DNA from: Oribacterium asaccharolyticum ACB7
Lineage (GTDB): Bacteria; Bacillota; Clostridia; Lachnospirales; Lachnospiraceae
Assembly (NCBI RefSeq): GCF_000238075.1
Contig: NZ_JH414504.1
Location: 972,504 to 1,036,503, forward strand
Reading direction: 5' to 3'
Length of the DNA stretch: 64,000 nt
Numbering within the stretch: the stretch's first letter is position 1; each line of letters begins with the position of its first letter. The notes under the pieces are model-generated. The model did no database searches. It saw only the letters and a program-made list of their open reading frames with translations, and was not told the DNA's origin. Positions 37,550 to 47,786 of this stretch are shown here, in pieces. A program made the translations under genes and the position numbers.

Positions 37550-37729
37550 TTACTCTTGTTTGTTTGGAACTATAGCAACTTTCTGTCCTAGCGGTAGTTC
37601 CTTCTCGTTTCCGACTTGGATACGCTTCCCCATCAGAGCGACTCTCAAATCGCTCTTTGCAATTTTTTCTTCGGTATAGAACTCTTTTTCAAAATCATCC
37701 CAAGATCGCCCTATTGCATTATTATTCAT
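37550..37729 (-). pseudogene. HigA-like antitoxin with the helix-turn-helix deleted
   Basis: 59 aa with a strong GAGAGGAG site before ATG 37727-37729. The first 43 residues (WDDFEKEFYTEEKIAKSDLR, then VALMGKRIQ) match the usual N-terminus of XRE/HigA antitoxins, and the last residues (PLGQKVAIVP) match their usual C-terminus (PLGKTLAIVP). The 40-odd residues between, which hold the DNA-binding helix-turn-helix, are missing while the frame stays open. It cannot bind DNA in the normal way. No higB toxin gene is adjacent. Family placement is from memory of the motif pattern. Confidence 0.65.
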
Positions 37730-37803
37730 GCTAAGCTCCTCTCTTTTACATAGGAATACAGACGTTGCCGGAGAGATTCTGTTTACAAAACACGAAAACT
37801 CGG

Positions 37804-38829
37804 TTAGTTAATCAGCATGGCATCGCCAAAACTGAAGAATCTGTACCTTTCCCTTACCGCCTCCTGATAGGCATGCAAAACATTTTCCCGCGTAGAAAAG
37901 GCGGACACCAACATAATGAGTGTCGACTCCGGCAAATGAAAGTTCGTAATAAGCCCGTCCATGACTTTAAAACGATAGCCCGGATAGATAAAAATATCCG
38001 TCCATGCACTTCCCGGATGGAGAACGCCGTTCTCATCGGCATTCGATTCAATTGTCCTGCAGGAGGTTGTTCCCGTGCAGATAATTCTTCCACCGGCTTT
38101 CTTCGTGCTGTTGATTAAGTCTGCGGTTTCTTTATCGATGATATAGAGCTCCGAGTGCATGTGATGTTTTTCCACGTCTTCCACCTTCACTGGGCGAAAG
38201 GTCCCGAGTCCCACATGGAGCGTGACATAGGCAATTTTTATGCCCTTCTCCTGCACCTTTTCAAGAAGCCCCTTTGTCCAGTGAAGTCCCGCAGTCGGTG
38301 CCGCTGCTGAGCCCTCTTCCTTTGCATAGACGGTATTGTATCTTGTCTTATCTTCTAACTGCTTTGTGATATAAGGGGGAAGCGGCATTTCGCCAAGTTT
38401 ATCCAAGATTTCTTCGAAAATGCCCTCAAAATGGAACTCTACAACTCGATTCCCGTCTTCCTTACACTCGATAACCGTTCCCGATAGCAAATTCTCCGCA
38501 AAGATAATTTCAGCACCGACACGGAGCTTCTTTCCCGGCCTTACAATGCATTCCCAACTCTTATCCGTGAGCCTTGTGAGGAGCAGAACTTCCACATGTG
38601 CTCCGGTTTCCGTCTTTACACCGTGTAAGCGCGCAGGAATGACCTTCGTATTGTTTAAAACCAGACAATCCCCTTCTCTAAGATAGGAAAGCACATCTTC
38701 AAAATGCTTATGTTCTATCTTACCGCTTTTTCTATCCATCACAAGAAGCCGGGAAGCCGAACGCTTCAATAAGGGATCCTGCGCAATCAGCTCCTCCGGT
38801 AAATCATAATAAAAATCTTTGGTATTCAT
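37804..38829 (-). CDS. queA: S-adenosylmethionine:tRNA ribosyltransferase-isomerase
   Basis: 341 aa, complete. Family motifs: [14 protein letters not shown] at the start, [10 protein letters not shown] and the C-terminal [17 protein letters not shown]. QueA forms epoxyqueuosine in tRNA from the preQ1 base using the ribosyl part of SAM. No other queuosine gene is in the window. Confidence 0.97.
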   Translation of the reverse strand: MNTKDFYYDLPEELIAQDPLLKRSASRLLVMDRKSGKIEHKHFEDVLSYLREGDCLVLNNTKVIPARLHGVKTETGAHVEVLLLTRLTDKSWECIVRPGKKLRVGAEIIFAENLLSGTVIECKEDGNRVVEFHFEGIFEEILDKLGEMPLPPYITKQLEDKTRYNTVYAKEEGSAAAPTAGLHWTKGLLEKVQEKGIKIAYVTLHVGLGTFRPVKVEDVEKHHMHSELYIIDKETADLINSTKKAGGRIICTGTTSCRTIESNADENGVLHPGSAWTDIFIYPGYRFKVMDGLITNFHLPESTLIMLVSAFSTRENVLHAYQEAVRERYRFFSFGDAMLIN

Positions 38830-38937
38830 CTTATCTCTTTCCGCTCCCTACTCTTCTTCTAAATTTCTATATTTAAAAATCACTGAAAGCAAGTCGCATT
38901 TTCTACTCTCCTCTTGCGGTTTCCGCTATAGCTGTTT

Positions 38938-39969
38938 CTACGCTCCTCCCGAGGTTTCCGTTGCCGCTGTTCCTGCACTCGTCTCAATCACCGCAGTTTC
39001 GCTACTTTCCGATGCAGCATTTTGCTCACTACCCTCACTTTCGGTCGAAAGTGATGATGTTCCATCGCTTTCACTGCTACTTTCACTTTCCGATACGGTC
39101 GGTCCATTCTCATCCATTTCAATAAGAGAAACTTCCGAATCAATGGATGCCTGGTCTTCCTTGTAAATTCTTCCGGTCTGAAACGCATCATAAAGCACGG
39201 CAAGGCGAGAGTCGGACGACAAAGCTTCCAAGAGTTGAGAATCCACTGCATTAATCAGGTCTTTTACCTCTTGATGCGTCTGTATGTAATCATATACAAA
39301 CTTTGTCTGCTCCGGTGTCTTATTTTCAACTAATTCAAAGGCATTGGCTTCATTAACCTTAATATAACAATACATAATCGCCGGTGCAGCTGTCTTTGCT
39401 CTTCTAAAGCGGACCTTATATTGTAAAAATACAAGTTTCTCATTCTCTCCGATTCCCGGGACGGCATAGGTTTTGATATCCTCATACGCTTCAATATAAC
39501 CGGACTGGGTTTTCAATTGGGCCTTTAGCTTATTCGTTTGCTCTGTACTTTGATTGGTGACACCACTCAAACGATACAGAGTCTCTACGTCTGCAGTAAG
39601 CTTTGCCTGAAAATATTCTCGGAAAAATTTTTCCAAAACATCATCGTTGTATTCTTTCAGGGAATCATCCTTTTTTTCTTCCTCTAAATTGGAAGGGCTT
39701 TGCATCTCTGAAGCAGATGCTATTATTTTATTCTTTGGTGTAAGAGGAACTCCCAAGCCTAATGCTTCCAGAAATTTGATGAGAAGAATCAACACAATGA
39801 TTAGTACCGGAATAAGCATGATTTTCCTATCTTCATTGTGTTCTCTCTTATTTCTTTTATTACGTAAGATACGCTGACTTTGATTCCTTTTTTTTAATAT
39901 TATTTTTTGCTCGGACTTCTTTGACAGAAGCTTTGCCACATCATCTAAATTATCTACAATCTTCCCCAT
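38938..39969 (-). CDS. Uncharacterised single-pass membrane protein with Ser-rich tail
   Basis: 343 aa. A basic cytosolic head (residues 1-48, KKRNQSQRILRNKRNKRE) precedes one membrane helix (about 50-67). The outside part has an alpha/beta region (residues 105-235, FFREYFQAKLTADVETLYRL) typical of NTF2-like extracellular domains, then a low-complexity tail of Ser, Glu and Thr to the C-terminus. Such proteins are common and unnamed in Lachnospiraceae; NTF2-like folding is inference. Confidence 0.6.
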   Translation of the reverse strand: MGKIVDNLDDVAKLLSKKSEQKIILKKRNQSQRILRNKRNKREHNEDRKIMLIPVLIIVLILLIKFLEALGLGVPLTPKNKIIASASEMQSPSNLEEEKKDDSLKEYNDDVLEKFFREYFQAKLTADVETLYRLSGVTNQSTEQTNKLKAQLKTQSGYIEAYEDIKTYAVPGIGENEKLVFLQYKVRFRRAKTAAPAIMYCYIKVNEANAFELVENKTPEQTKFVYDYIQTHQEVKDLINAVDSQLLEALSSDSRLAVLYDAFQTGRIYKEDQASIDSEVSLIEMDENGPTVSESESSSESDGTSSLSTESEGSEQNAASESSETAVIETSAGTAATETSGGA

Positions 39970-40120
39970 ATAGCTATCCTTTTCTCGTTCTATTAACTGT
40001 TCTATATTACCTTATTTTAGGGAAAAAATATAGATATCCGACTTACACTTTCCTATCATGAATATGAATATCCTTTATTTTTCTGGAAGCATGATTCAAT
40101 ATTGATTTTGTTAAGAACAC

Positions 40121-40156
40121 AAAAAAGGCAGTAGAGTTTTACCTCTCTGCCTTTTA
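40121..40156 (-). terminator. Terminator after the first YbaK-family gene
   Basis: AAAAGGCAGAGAGGT pairs with ACTCTACTGCCTTTT, followed by T-rich sequence on the minus strand. Confidence 0.8.
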
Positions 40157-40181
40157 TTCTTGAAAATCTGAAGAAATCTCA

Positions 40182-40649
40182 TTACAATAACACAATTTTC
40201 GCCGGATGATCTATTTTTTCCAGAAAAGAATATAAGTCCGGGCTCTTTATGAAGATTGTTTTTTCATTCGTGTTCGGATGAAAACTCATTCTTTCCTCCT
40301 CCGCAATATCCTTATCCACAAAGACCTCCACATCCTTATCCTTGTTGTTTAAAAGACCGAAAGGAGATACAACTCCGGGCTGTAGTCCCAACTTCTCATA
40401 CAACATCTCTTCCGAAGCCATTTTCAGCTGGCGGTCATCCACTAAGTCTTTAAAGGCACTCATATCCAAGCGCTTATCTTCATCCATAATTAACAAATAA
40501 AATTTAGTCTTCTTTTTATTCATTAAAAATAAGGTCTTAGTTCTAACCCCCGGAATACCCTCTATCGCTCTGTTGGCATCCTCCATCGTAAAGGCAGCTT
40601 CGTGTTCTACAAGTTGCACCTCGATAATCTGCTCCTGCAATTTTTCCAT
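40182..40649 (-). CDS. YbaK/ProX-family aminoacyl-tRNA deacylase, copy 1
   Basis: 155 aa with the YbaK core (RTKTLFLMNKKKTKFYLLIM, then SPFGLLNN and DIAEEERMSFHPNTNEKT). Such enzymes hydrolyse mischarged tRNA, usually Ala-tRNA-Pro. It differs from copy 2 (41897-42385) at about 14 of 155 positions. Compared with copy 2, the upstream codons for GFKEV are kept but the ATG and strong ribosome site are lost (ATACAAAGATTT instead of ATGAATGGATTT), so translation probably starts at the internal ATG 40647-40649 behind AAGGAAG. Confidence 0.85.
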   Translation of the reverse strand: MEKLQEQIIEVQLVEHEAAFTMEDANRAIEGIPGVRTKTLFLMNKKKTKFYLLIMDEDKRLDMSAFKDLVDDRQLKMASEEMLYEKLGLQPGVVSPFGLLNNKDKDVEVFVDKDIAEEERMSFHPNTNEKTIFIKSPDLYSFLEKIDHPAKIVLL

Positions 40650-40992
40650 GACTTCCTTAAATCTTTGTATTTAACTCACCCGCCCTTTCTAATATTTCTT
40701 TTTATTCTTTCATTGTACCATAGAATGCAGAAAGCATAATGTCAAGAAAACGTCCGATATGGCTATGATTCTTAAAAAAGATGTTATTACTTCTTTATTC
40801 TCTGTATGACAGTTCCCTAAAGGTATGGCATACTTCGTAAGCAATATTCATTAAAAAACAAGACCAAGGAATATTTTCCTTCGCCATGTTCAAAGTTTAT
40901 TTATTTAATACTATCAAATTATGATTTCTCGACTTTATATTTAAAAAATAAAAGAGCAACAGCAAAAATAAAAAGTCGGCTGTATTTTTGCA

Positions 40993-41038
40993 TTGACAAT
41001 GATAGAATACCCCTATAGAATAATGATAATAATTATTG
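40993..41038 (+). promoter_or_regulatory. Peroxiredoxin promoter with Fur/PerR-type box
   Basis: TTGACA (40993-40998) and TAGAAT (41016-41021) are 17 bp apart. The 7-1-7 box TGATAATAATTATTG (41024-41038) begins 3 bp after the -10 and covers the start site; it resembles the Fur/PerR consensus TGATAATNATTATCA at all but the last two positions. Regulation by PerR, derepressed by peroxide, is the expected reading given the downstream peroxiredoxin. The rest of the 40650-41093 gap is AT-rich with one short palindrome (AAGGAATATTTTCCTT) and no gene. Confidence 0.8.
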
Positions 41039-41093
41039 TTTTAAAACTTCTGTTACTTATTAGTAGTAACAGCTTATAGAAAAAGGAGGTAGT

Positions 41094-41657
41094 ATGTCAT
41101 TATTAAACAAGGAAGTGGAGGATTTTTCCGTTAACGCTTACCACAAGGACAGCTTTTGCACTGTGGAGAAGAAGGACATTTTAGGAAAGTGGTCTGTATT
41201 CTTTTTCTATCCCGCGGATTTTAGCTTTGTTTGTCCTACAGAGCTGGAAGATTTGCAGAACAAGTATGCGGAGTTTCAGAAGATTGGTTGTGAAATCTAT
41301 TCCGTATCTACCGATACCCATTTCGTGCATAAGGCTTGGCACGATGCATCTTCCAAGATTGGAAAATTAAGCTTTCCGATGCTCTCCGATCCCAGCCATA
41401 GCCTTTCCAAGGCCTTTGAAGTATTTCCGGAGAACGGAAGCCTTGCAGAAAGAGGAAGTTTCATTGTGAATCCGGAAGGAAAGATTGTAACCTATGAAGT
41501 AAGTGCCGGAAATATCGGAAGAAATGCGGATGAGCTTCTTCGTAAGGTTCAGGCCTGCCAGTTTGTAGCTGAGCATGGCAATGAAGTTTGCCCTGCAAGA
41601 TGGACACCGGGAGAAAAGACCTTAAAGCCCGGAATTGACTTAGTTGGAAAGATATAA
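41094..41657 (+). CDS. ahpC: AhpC-type 2-Cys peroxiredoxin
   Basis: 187 aa behind AAAAAGGAGG. The peroxidatic Cys is in FSFVCPTEL and the resolving Cys in GNEVCPARW, with HKAWHDAS between. AhpC reduces hydrogen peroxide and organic peroxides. No ahpF gene follows, so a thioredoxin-like reductase elsewhere would recycle it. It is a single-gene unit between a PerR-like promoter and a strong terminator, flanked by two YbaK-family paralogs on the opposite strand. Confidence 0.96.
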   Translation: MSLLNKEVEDFSVNAYHKDSFCTVEKKDILGKWSVFFFYPADFSFVCPTELEDLQNKYAEFQKIGCEIYSVSTDTHFVHKAWHDASSKIGKLSFPMLSDPSHSLSKAFEVFPENGSLAERGSFIVNPEGKIVTYEVSAGNIGRNADELLRKVQACQFVAEHGNEVCPARWTPGEKTLKPGIDLVGKI

Positions 41658-41680
41658 TAAAGAATTGAATCAAGAGATTT

Positions 41681-41727
41681 TCCCATTCGCAATTCTGTGT
41701 TAGAATTCTGCGAATGGGATTTTTTAT
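41681..41727 (+). terminator. Terminator after ahpC
   Basis: CCCATTCGCA pairs with TGCGAATGGG and the inner AATTCT with AGAATT; a run of Ts follows. Confidence 0.92.
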
Positions 41728-41896
41728 TCTTAACGAGTATCCTACGGGTAGCGTGCAATCTCTCGTCTGCTATGAACTTCTTCATGTAGGGGAATATTGT
41801 AAAATGTAGGGTGAGATTATAAATCTTCTGAAATAGAGTTTTAAAAATGAATTCTTACTTCCAGATTTTAAATCAGCAATAAATGGTTCTAAAAAC

Positions 41897-42385
41897 CTAT
41901 AGCAATACTGTTTTTGCAGGATGTCCGATATGCTCCAAAAACGGATATAAATCCACTGTCTTGATAAAGACGGTTTTCTCGTTTGTATTCGGATGAAAAC
42001 TCATTCTTTCTTCTTCCGCAATATCCTTATCAATATACACTTCCACATCGCCGTCCTTGTTATTCAATAGTCCGAAGGGGGATACCCCACCGGGCTGCAA
42101 ACCTAATTTCTCATAGAGCATCTCCTCAGAAGCCATTTTCAGCTGGCGGTCATCCACCAAATCTTTAAAGGCACTCATGTCCAAACGCTTATCTTCATCC
42201 ATAATTAACAAATAAAATTTAGTCTTCTTTTTATTCATTAAAAATAAGGTCTTGGTTCTAACTCCCGGAATACCCTCTATCGCTCTGTCGGCATCCTCCA
42301 TTGTAAAGGCAGCTTCGTGTTCTACAAGTTGCACCTCGATATTCTGTTCCTGTAATGTTTCCATAACTTCCTTAAATCCATTCAT
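41897..42385 (-). CDS. YbaK/ProX-family aminoacyl-tRNA deacylase, copy 2
   Basis: 162 aa from ATG 42383-42385, with AAGGAGGAG upstream; earlier in-frame codons are leader. It keeps the complete N-terminus MNGFKEVMETLQEQ and the catalytic region of the YbaK fold. About 91 percent identical in protein to copy 1; the DNA of the N-terminal half is almost identical (68 bp without a change, 42186-42253 versus 40471-40538) while the C-terminal half is clearly more diverged. Confidence 0.9.
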   Translation of the reverse strand: MNGFKEVMETLQEQNIEVQLVEHEAAFTMEDADRAIEGIPGVRTKTLFLMNKKKTKFYLLIMDEDKRLDMSAFKDLVDDRQLKMASEEMLYEKLGLQPGGVSPFGLLNNKDGDVEVYIDKDIAEEERMSFHPNTNEKTVFIKTVDLYPFLEHIGHPAKTVLL

Positions 42386-42547
42386 ACAGTTCTCCTCCTT
42401 GCGTAATCCCTTATCCGGGCTACAAATGAAAGCCAAAGAGTCCAATAGCAAATCACTGATTTTATTGAATATTTTTTTACTTCCGTACAGCATATTTATT
42501 TTATTGTAGCACAAATAGATTTACAATCCCATATTTCCCTTGCAGAC

Positions 42548-42581
42548 AAAAAAATGCTGCTTGCAAAGCAAGCAGCATTTT
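42548..42581 (-). terminator. Strong terminator at the end of the str operon
   Basis: Two perfect 14-base arms (42551-42564 and 42568-42581, AAAATGCTGCTTGC) with a three-base loop, followed by TTTTTTT on the minus strand, 19 bp after the tuf stop. Confidence 0.95.
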
Positions 42582-42599
42582 GAAAAAGTCTATATAGAA

Positions 42600-43793
42600 T
42601 TACTCAAGAATCTTAACAACTCTTCCGGAACCTACAGTTCTTCCACCCTCACGGATAGCGAAACGAAGTCCCTCTTCCATAGCGATCGGATGAATCAAAT
42701 CAACTTCCATCTCAGTGTTATCGCCGGGCATAACCATCTCTACACCATCCGGTAACATGCAGACACCGGTAACGTCAGTTGTTCTGAAATAGAACTGCGG
42801 ACGATAGTTTGTGAAGAAAGGAGTATGACGTCCACCTTCATCCTTTGTTAATACGTAAACCTGAGCGGTAAACTTCTTGTGGCACTTTACAGAACCCGGC
42901 TTACAAATAACCTGTCCTCTTTCAATCTGATCACGGTTGATACCACGAAGAAGAAGACCAACGTTATCACCTGCCATAGCCTCATCAAGCTGCTTACGGA
43001 ACATCTCAATTCCGGTAATAACAGACTTCTGAGTCTCTTCATTGATACCAACGATTTCAACTTCATCGGATACATGAAGAACACCACGCTCTACTCTACC
43101 TGTAGCAACGGTTCCACGACCTGTAATAGTGAAGATATCCTCAACAGGCATAAGGAACGGCTTATCAGTCTCACGAGCAGGCTCAGGAATATAGCTGTCT
43201 ACTGCATCCATAAGTTCCATGATCTTATCGCCCCACTCGGACTTCGGATCCTCAAGAGCCTTTAATGCGGAACCCTTGATTACAGGGATGTCATCTCCCG
43301 GGAACTCATACTCGGAAAGAAGCTCTCTAACTTCCATCTCAACGAGCTCAAGAAGCTCAGGATCGTCAACCATGTCACACTTGTTCAGGAATACAACGAT
43401 AGCAGGAACACCTACCTGACGAGCAAGAAGAATATGCTCTCTTGTCTGTGCCATAACACCATCGGTAGCAGCTACTACAAGGATAGCACCATCCATCTGA
43501 GCAGCACCGGTGATCATGTTCTTAACATAGTCAGCGTGGCCCGGGCAGTCAACGTGAGCATAGTGTCTCTTCTCTGTCTCATACTCAACGTGAGCGGTGT
43601 TGATGGTAATTCCTCTTTCTCTCTCTTCCGGAGCTTTATCGATATTAGCAAAATCAGTTGCTGTGTTACCAGCTACACGATCAGCAAGAACCTTGGTAAT
43701 TGCAGCTGTAAGAGTTGTCTTACCGTGGTCAACGTGTCCGATAGTTCCGATGTTACAGTGTGGTTTGGTTCGCTCAAAATGCGCTTTTGCCAT
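42600..43793 (-). CDS. tuf: Translation elongation factor Tu
   Basis: 397 aa, full length. GTPase motifs: [26 protein letters not shown] and the switch region [13 protein letters not shown]-Tu delivers aminoacyl-tRNA to the ribosome. It ends the rpsL-rpsG-fusA-tuf operon; a 156-bp gap to fusA contains a small perfect hairpin (CGCATGC-ATA-GCATGCG, 43846-43862), so tuf may also have an internal promoter or processing site. Confidence 0.98.
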   Translation of the reverse strand: MAKAHFERTKPHCNIGTIGHVDHGKTTLTAAITKVLADRVAGNTATDFANIDKAPEERERGITINTAHVEYETEKRHYAHVDCPGHADYVKNMITGAAQMDGAILVVAATDGVMAQTREHILLARQVGVPAIVVFLNKCDMVDDPELLELVEMEVRELLSEYEFPGDDIPVIKGSALKALEDPKSEWGDKIMELMDAVDSYIPEPARETDKPFLMPVEDIFTITGRGTVATGRVERGVLHVSDEVEIVGINEETQKSVITGIEMFRKQLDEAMAGDNVGLLLRGINRDQIERGQVICKPGSVKCHKKFTAQVYVLTKDEGGRHTPFFTNYRPQFYFRTTDVTGVCMLPDGVEMVMPGDNTEMEVDLIHPIAMEEGLRFAIREGGRTVGSGRVVKILE

Positions 43794-43949
43794 TTCAATA
43801 CCCTCCTAATAAATGTAATACAACAAAAATCATGCCAAGCACCGACGCATGCATAGCATGCGAATTGCAGTACATCCCAAGTTCTTGAAAAAGGAACCCA
43901 GTGTTCATGATTTTATCATCAGTTTATGCATTAAGCAAGCGATTTCGCT

Positions 43950-46067
43950 TTACTTCTTTGCGTCCGCAAGGACCTTCTCCTGAATGTTCTTCGGGCACTT
44001 CTCGTATCTTTCGAAGAACATGGAGTAGTTTGCTCTACCCTGCGTCTTGGAACGAAGATCGGTTGCATAGCCGAACATCTCTGCCAGAGGAACATAAGCG
44101 TTAATTTGCTTTCCGGACGGGATATCCTCCATGCTGTCAATCTTACCTCTACGAGAGTTTACATCTCCGATAACATTACCCATGTACTCTTCCGGTGTCG
44201 TAATCTCGACCTTCATAATCGGCTCAAGAAGAATCGGATCCGCCTTCTGCATCGCATTCTTGAATGCAATGGAACCGGCAAACTCAAAGGCACGCTCGTT
44301 GGAGTCGACTTCGTGGTACGATCCATCGTAAACGTTTACACTGACGCCGAGAACCGGGAAACCTGCAAGGACACCGGAGTTGGCAGCCTCACGAATACCC
44401 TTTTCAATAGCAGGGATATATTCCTTCGGAATCGAACCGCCGACAACCGTAGACTGGAACTTGAAAGTCTCTTCCGCGTTCGCATCCATCGGCTCAAACT
44501 TAACCTTACAGTGTCCGTACATACCCGAACCGCCGGACTGGTGGATATACTTTCCTTCTACATCTACCGGCTTAGTAAAGGTCTCTTTGTAAGCAACCTC
44601 CGGTGCACCTACATTTGCCTCTACCTTAAACTCACGAAGAAGACGGTCTACGATAATCTCAAGGTGCAACTCTCCCATTCCGGAGATAATGGTCTGTCCT
44701 GTTTCCTCGTTGGTTCTTACACGGAATGTGGGATCCTCTTCCGCAAGCTTAGCCAGAGCATCACTCATCTTTCCCTGAGAAACCTTCGTCTTCGGCTCAA
44801 TAGCCACAGAGATAACAGGCTCCGGGAACTCCATGGATTCCAGAATAATCGGATGCTGCTCGTCGCAGATGGTATCACCGGTAGAAGTAAGCTTAAAACC
44901 TACTGCTGCGGCAATATCACCGGAGAACACTTCATCCAGTTCCTGACGCTTGTTTGCGTGCATCTGTAAGAGACGTCCAACTCTTTCCTTCTTGTTCTTC
45001 GTAGAATTCAATACATAAGAACCGGTCTTTAGTGTTCCGGAATATACACGGAAATAAGCGAGCTTTCCTACGAAGGGGTCCGTCATAATCTTAAATGCGA
45101 GTGCCGCAAACGGTGCAGAGTCGGAAGACGGTCTGCTATCCGGTTCTCCGTCCATGTCGGTACCCTGAATATCCGGGATATCGGTCGGAGCCGGTAAGAA
45201 GTCGATAACCGCATCCAGAAGCTTCTGAACACCTTTGTTACGATATGCAGTACCGCAAAGGCAGGGAATTGCGTTTCCTTCGATGGTTCCCTTACGAAGC
45301 GCCTTCTTCAGTTCCTCCTCGGTCGGTGTCTCTCCTTCGAGATACTTCTCCATAAGGTCGTCATCGAGTTCAGAGATGCCTTCTACGAGCTTTTCTCTAT
45401 ACTCTTCTGCAAGATCCTTGTACTCATCAGGTACATCGGTAATCTCAATTACCTCGCCCTTATCATCCTTATAGAAGTAAGCTCTCATCTCGAAGAGATC
45501 GATTACTCCTACAAAGGTATCTTCTCTTCCCATCGGAACCTGGGTAATGATACAGTTCTTGCCCAAACGATCCACAATGGTCTGTACGGAGTGGAAGAAA
45601 TCCGCTCCCACTACATCCATCTTATTGATAAAAGCGATACGCGGTACATGATAGGTGTCCGCCTGACGCCATACGTTCTCAGACTGCGGCTCAACTCCGC
45701 TCTTCGCATCAAAGACACCTACTGCGCCGTCCAGTACACGGAGAGAACGCTCCACTTCTACTGTGAAATCTACGTGTCCCGGGGTATCAATGATGTTGAT
45801 TCTATACTCCGGTGCACCCGGAATCTTCTTGTGTTCTTTCTCCGGTGTCCAGTGGCAGGTCGTTGCGGCAGAGGTAATCGTGATACCTCTTTCCTGCTCC
45901 TGTGCCATCCAGTCCATGGTAGCACTACCTTCGTGTGTCTCACCGATCTTATGATTTACACCGGTGTAAAAGAGGATACGCTCTGTAAGAGTAGTCTTTC
46001 CAGCGTCGATATGCGCCATAATACCAATATTTCTTGTATGCTCAAGGGAATACTGTCTTTCAGCCAA
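43950..46067 (-). CDS. fusA: Translation elongation factor G
   Basis: 705 aa with the G1-G4 motifs [27 protein letters not shown] and [12 protein letters not shown], then domains II-V in standard order. EF-G moves tRNA and mRNA through the ribosome. It starts 14 bp after rpsG. Confidence 0.98.
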   Translation of the reverse strand: MAERQYSLEHTRNIGIMAHIDAGKTTLTERILFYTGVNHKIGETHEGSATMDWMAQEQERGITITSAATTCHWTPEKEHKKIPGAPEYRINIIDTPGHVDFTVEVERSLRVLDGAVGVFDAKSGVEPQSENVWRQADTYHVPRIAFINKMDVVGADFFHSVQTIVDRLGKNCIITQVPMGREDTFVGVIDLFEMRAYFYKDDKGEVIEITDVPDEYKDLAEEYREKLVEGISELDDDLMEKYLEGETPTEEELKKALRKGTIEGNAIPCLCGTAYRNKGVQKLLDAVIDFLPAPTDIPDIQGTDMDGEPDSRPSSDSAPFAALAFKIMTDPFVGKLAYFRVYSGTLKTGSYVLNSTKNKKERVGRLLQMHANKRQELDEVFSGDIAAAVGFKLTSTGDTICDEQHPIILESMEFPEPVISVAIEPKTKVSQGKMSDALAKLAEEDPTFRVRTNEETGQTIISGMGELHLEIIVDRLLREFKVEANVGAPEVAYKETFTKPVDVEGKYIHQSGGSGMYGHCKVKFEPMDANAEETFKFQSTVVGGSIPKEYIPAIEKGIREAANSGVLAGFPVLGVSVNVYDGSYHEVDSNERAFEFAGSIAFKNAMQKADPILLEPIMKVEITTPEEYMGNVIGDVNSRRGKIDSMEDIPSGKQINAYVPLAEMFGYATDLRSKTQGRANYSMFFERYEKCPKNIQEKVLADAKK

Positions 46068-46081
46068 TGTCTTTCCTCCTA

Positions 46082-46552
46082 TTAGAATCTGTAATGAGCA
46101 AACGCCTTATTAGCCTCAGCCATTCTATGCATTTCCTCTTTACGCTTTACTGCAGCACCCGTATTGTTTGCCGCATCCATAATTTCATTTGCAAGTCTCT
46201 CAGCCTGTGTCTTCTCAGAACGCTTTCTGGAGAACTCTGTCAGCCAACGAAGAGCCAAAGTCTGGCGTCTTTCCGGCTTTACTTCCATAGGTACCTGATA
46301 AGTTGCTCCTCCAACTCTCTTTGCCTTTACTTCAAGTACAGGCATGATGTTGTTCATAGCCTCATCAAATACTTCCAGTGCATCTTTCTCCGCCTTAGCG
46401 GTTACTCGCTCAAATGCACCATAAACGATTTTTTGTGCTACGCCCTTTTTTCCATCCAACATGATGGAGTTTACCAGCTTTGTTACAAGCTTGGAATTGT
46501 AAATCGGGTCTGCAAGCACGTCTCTGTGTAGAGTATGTCCTTTACGTGGCAC
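46082..46552 (-). CDS. rpsG: 30S ribosomal protein S7
   Basis: 156 aa, the exact family length, from GTG 46550-46552 behind AAGGAGGG; the first residues are then [16 protein letters not shown]. Longer in-frame translation upstream is not S7. It binds the 16S rRNA 3' domain and in many bacteria regulates the str operon by feedback. Confidence 0.97.
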   Translation of the reverse strand: MPRKGHTLHRDVLADPIYNSKLVTKLVNSIMLDGKKGVAQKIVYGAFERVTAKAEKDALEVFDEAMNNIMPVLEVKAKRVGGATYQVPMEVKPERRQTLALRWLTEFSRKRSEKTQAERLANEIMDAANNTGAAVKRKEEMHRMAEANKAFAHYRF

Positions 46553-46738
46553 GTTACTTCCCTCCTTAAATATTGCATTTAGATCTACGGTACTCTCTTT
46601 CGGTTTAATCCGTTTGAGTTCATGCGGAATTGGACACATCTACTTTATTGAAAAGAAATTGTGACCAAATGCTTCCGTCATAACCATGTCTAAACCATGT
46701 TTTACGCTGTCGTTTGTACGACGCGCTCCTTCAACTAC

Positions 46739-47161
46739 TTAAGCCTTCTTTGCTTTGGGCTTCTTTGCACCGTACTTGGAACGAGCCTGCATACGGTTTG
46801 CTACGCCTGCGGTATCCAGTGTTCCACGGATGATATGGTATCTTGTACCGGGTAAATCCTTAACACGGCCACCACGAATCATAACAACGGAGTGCTCCTG
46901 AAGATTGTGTCCTTCTCCGGGAATGTAAGATGTAACTTCGATTCCGTTGGAAAGACGAACTCTGGCGATCTTACGAAGAGCTGAGTTCGGCTTCTTCGGT
47001 GTAGCAGTCTTAACTGCTGTACATACACCTCGCTTCTGTGGAGCGCTGTTCGTAGTTGCTCTCTTCTTTAAGGAGTTGAATCCTTTCTGAAGAGCAGGGG
47101 CTGTAGACTTCTTCTTGGAAGTTTCTCTGCCCTTTCTAACGAGCTGGTTAAATGTTGGCAT
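46739..47161 (-). CDS. rpsL: 30S ribosomal protein S12
   Basis: 140 aa from ATG 47159-47161, with AAAGGAG upstream. [11 protein letters not shown] and [11 protein letters not shown] carry unaltered lysines at the two classic streptomycin-resistance positions (43 and 88), so this gene predicts sensitivity at that site. First gene of the str operon, with 186 bp to rpsG. The strong promoter lies about 95 bp upstream. Confidence 0.97.
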   Translation of the reverse strand: MPTFNQLVRKGRETSKKKSTAPALQKGFNSLKKRATTNSAPQKRGVCTAVKTATPKKPNSALRKIARVRLSNGIEVTSYIPGEGHNLQEHSVVMIRGGRVKDLPGTRYHIIRGTLDTAGVANRMQARSKYGAKKPKAKKA

Positions 47162-47255
47162 TTTGGTCTCCTTTCCTATATTTTTTCTCCTTCTTATGTG
47201 ACCACCCTGCTTATAGGTATACATAAAGAAAGACGAGCTTTTTGCTCGCCAGAAC

Positions 47256-47284
47256 ACTATAGGCTAGTTGAGGCCAAAAGTCAA
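47256..47284 (-). promoter_or_regulatory. Promoter of the str operon
   Basis: On the minus strand TTGACT (47279-47284) and TATAGT (47256-47261) are 17 bp apart. A hairpin CGAGC-AAAAA-GCTCG follows at the start of the transcript (about 47231-47249) and may protect or regulate the message. Confidence 0.9.
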
Positions 47285-47295
47285 TCAATTTTTTC

Positions 47296-47324
47296 TTGAC
47301 AAGGAATGGCCTTCTCTGTATAGT
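47296..47324 (+). promoter_or_regulatory. Promoter of tRNA-Pro
   Basis: TTGACA (47296-47301) and TATAGT (47319-47324) are 17 bp apart; transcription would start near 47331, about 30 bp before the tRNA. Its -35 is only 11 bp from the -35 of the divergent str promoter. Confidence 0.9.
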
Positions 47325-47361
47325 TAATCGGTAAGTTTTTCGCCAAAAATCGAGAAACTTC

Positions 47362-47435
47362 CGAGGTGTGGCTCAGTTTGGTAGAGCACCTGGTTTGGGA
47401 CCAGGGGGTCGCAAGTTCGAATCTTGTCACCTCGA
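47362..47435 (+). tRNA. tRNA-Pro (anticodon TGG)
   Basis: Seven-base acceptor arms CGAGGTG and CACCTCG, D-arm GCTCAGTTTGGTAGAGC, anticodon arm CCTGG-TTTGGGA-CCAGG with TGG at the centre, and T-arm with GTTCGAATC. Discriminator A. CCA is not encoded; a T-run follows directly and, with the complementary AAAAATCGAG upstream, may terminate transcription. Confidence 0.96.
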
Positions 47436-47497
47436 TTTTTTTATGCAAAAACTTAAAGCACGTTTTTAAACCTTAACCACTAGGAAATGGCTTAAAA

Positions 47498-47689
47498 TCA
47501 TGCTTTTTTCTTGTAGTTCATATGGTCAATCCCTTCCATCTTCATAGGTCTTGTGACAATGGCATTCGTCATCGGTTTTGATAACTCCTTATCCATCTCT
47601 TCCATTTCCTGCAGTCTCCCAATTTCTGCACTATACACCTTTACCTTTGCCTCCATCTCATCATAGATTTTGGCATTTTCTGGGAAAAA
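47498..47689 (-). pseudogene. Orphan C-terminal coding fragment
   Basis: The minus-strand frame stays open for about 60 codons to TGA 47498-47500 and reads like real protein (PENAKIYDEMEAKVKVYSAE, then GRLQEMEEMDKELSKPM and MEGIDHMNYKKKA), but a stop lies just upstream and there is no ribosome site. The predicted helix is charged and coiled-coil-like. I do not recognise the parent gene. Confidence 0.4.
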
Positions 47690-47786
47690 TTACGGATAAG
47701 CCGATGAGTATTTCTTGTATTTTTATACAAGATTTGCGATAATATCAAAGATGTTCAATTGTTTTCTACAGAAAAGGAGATATACA

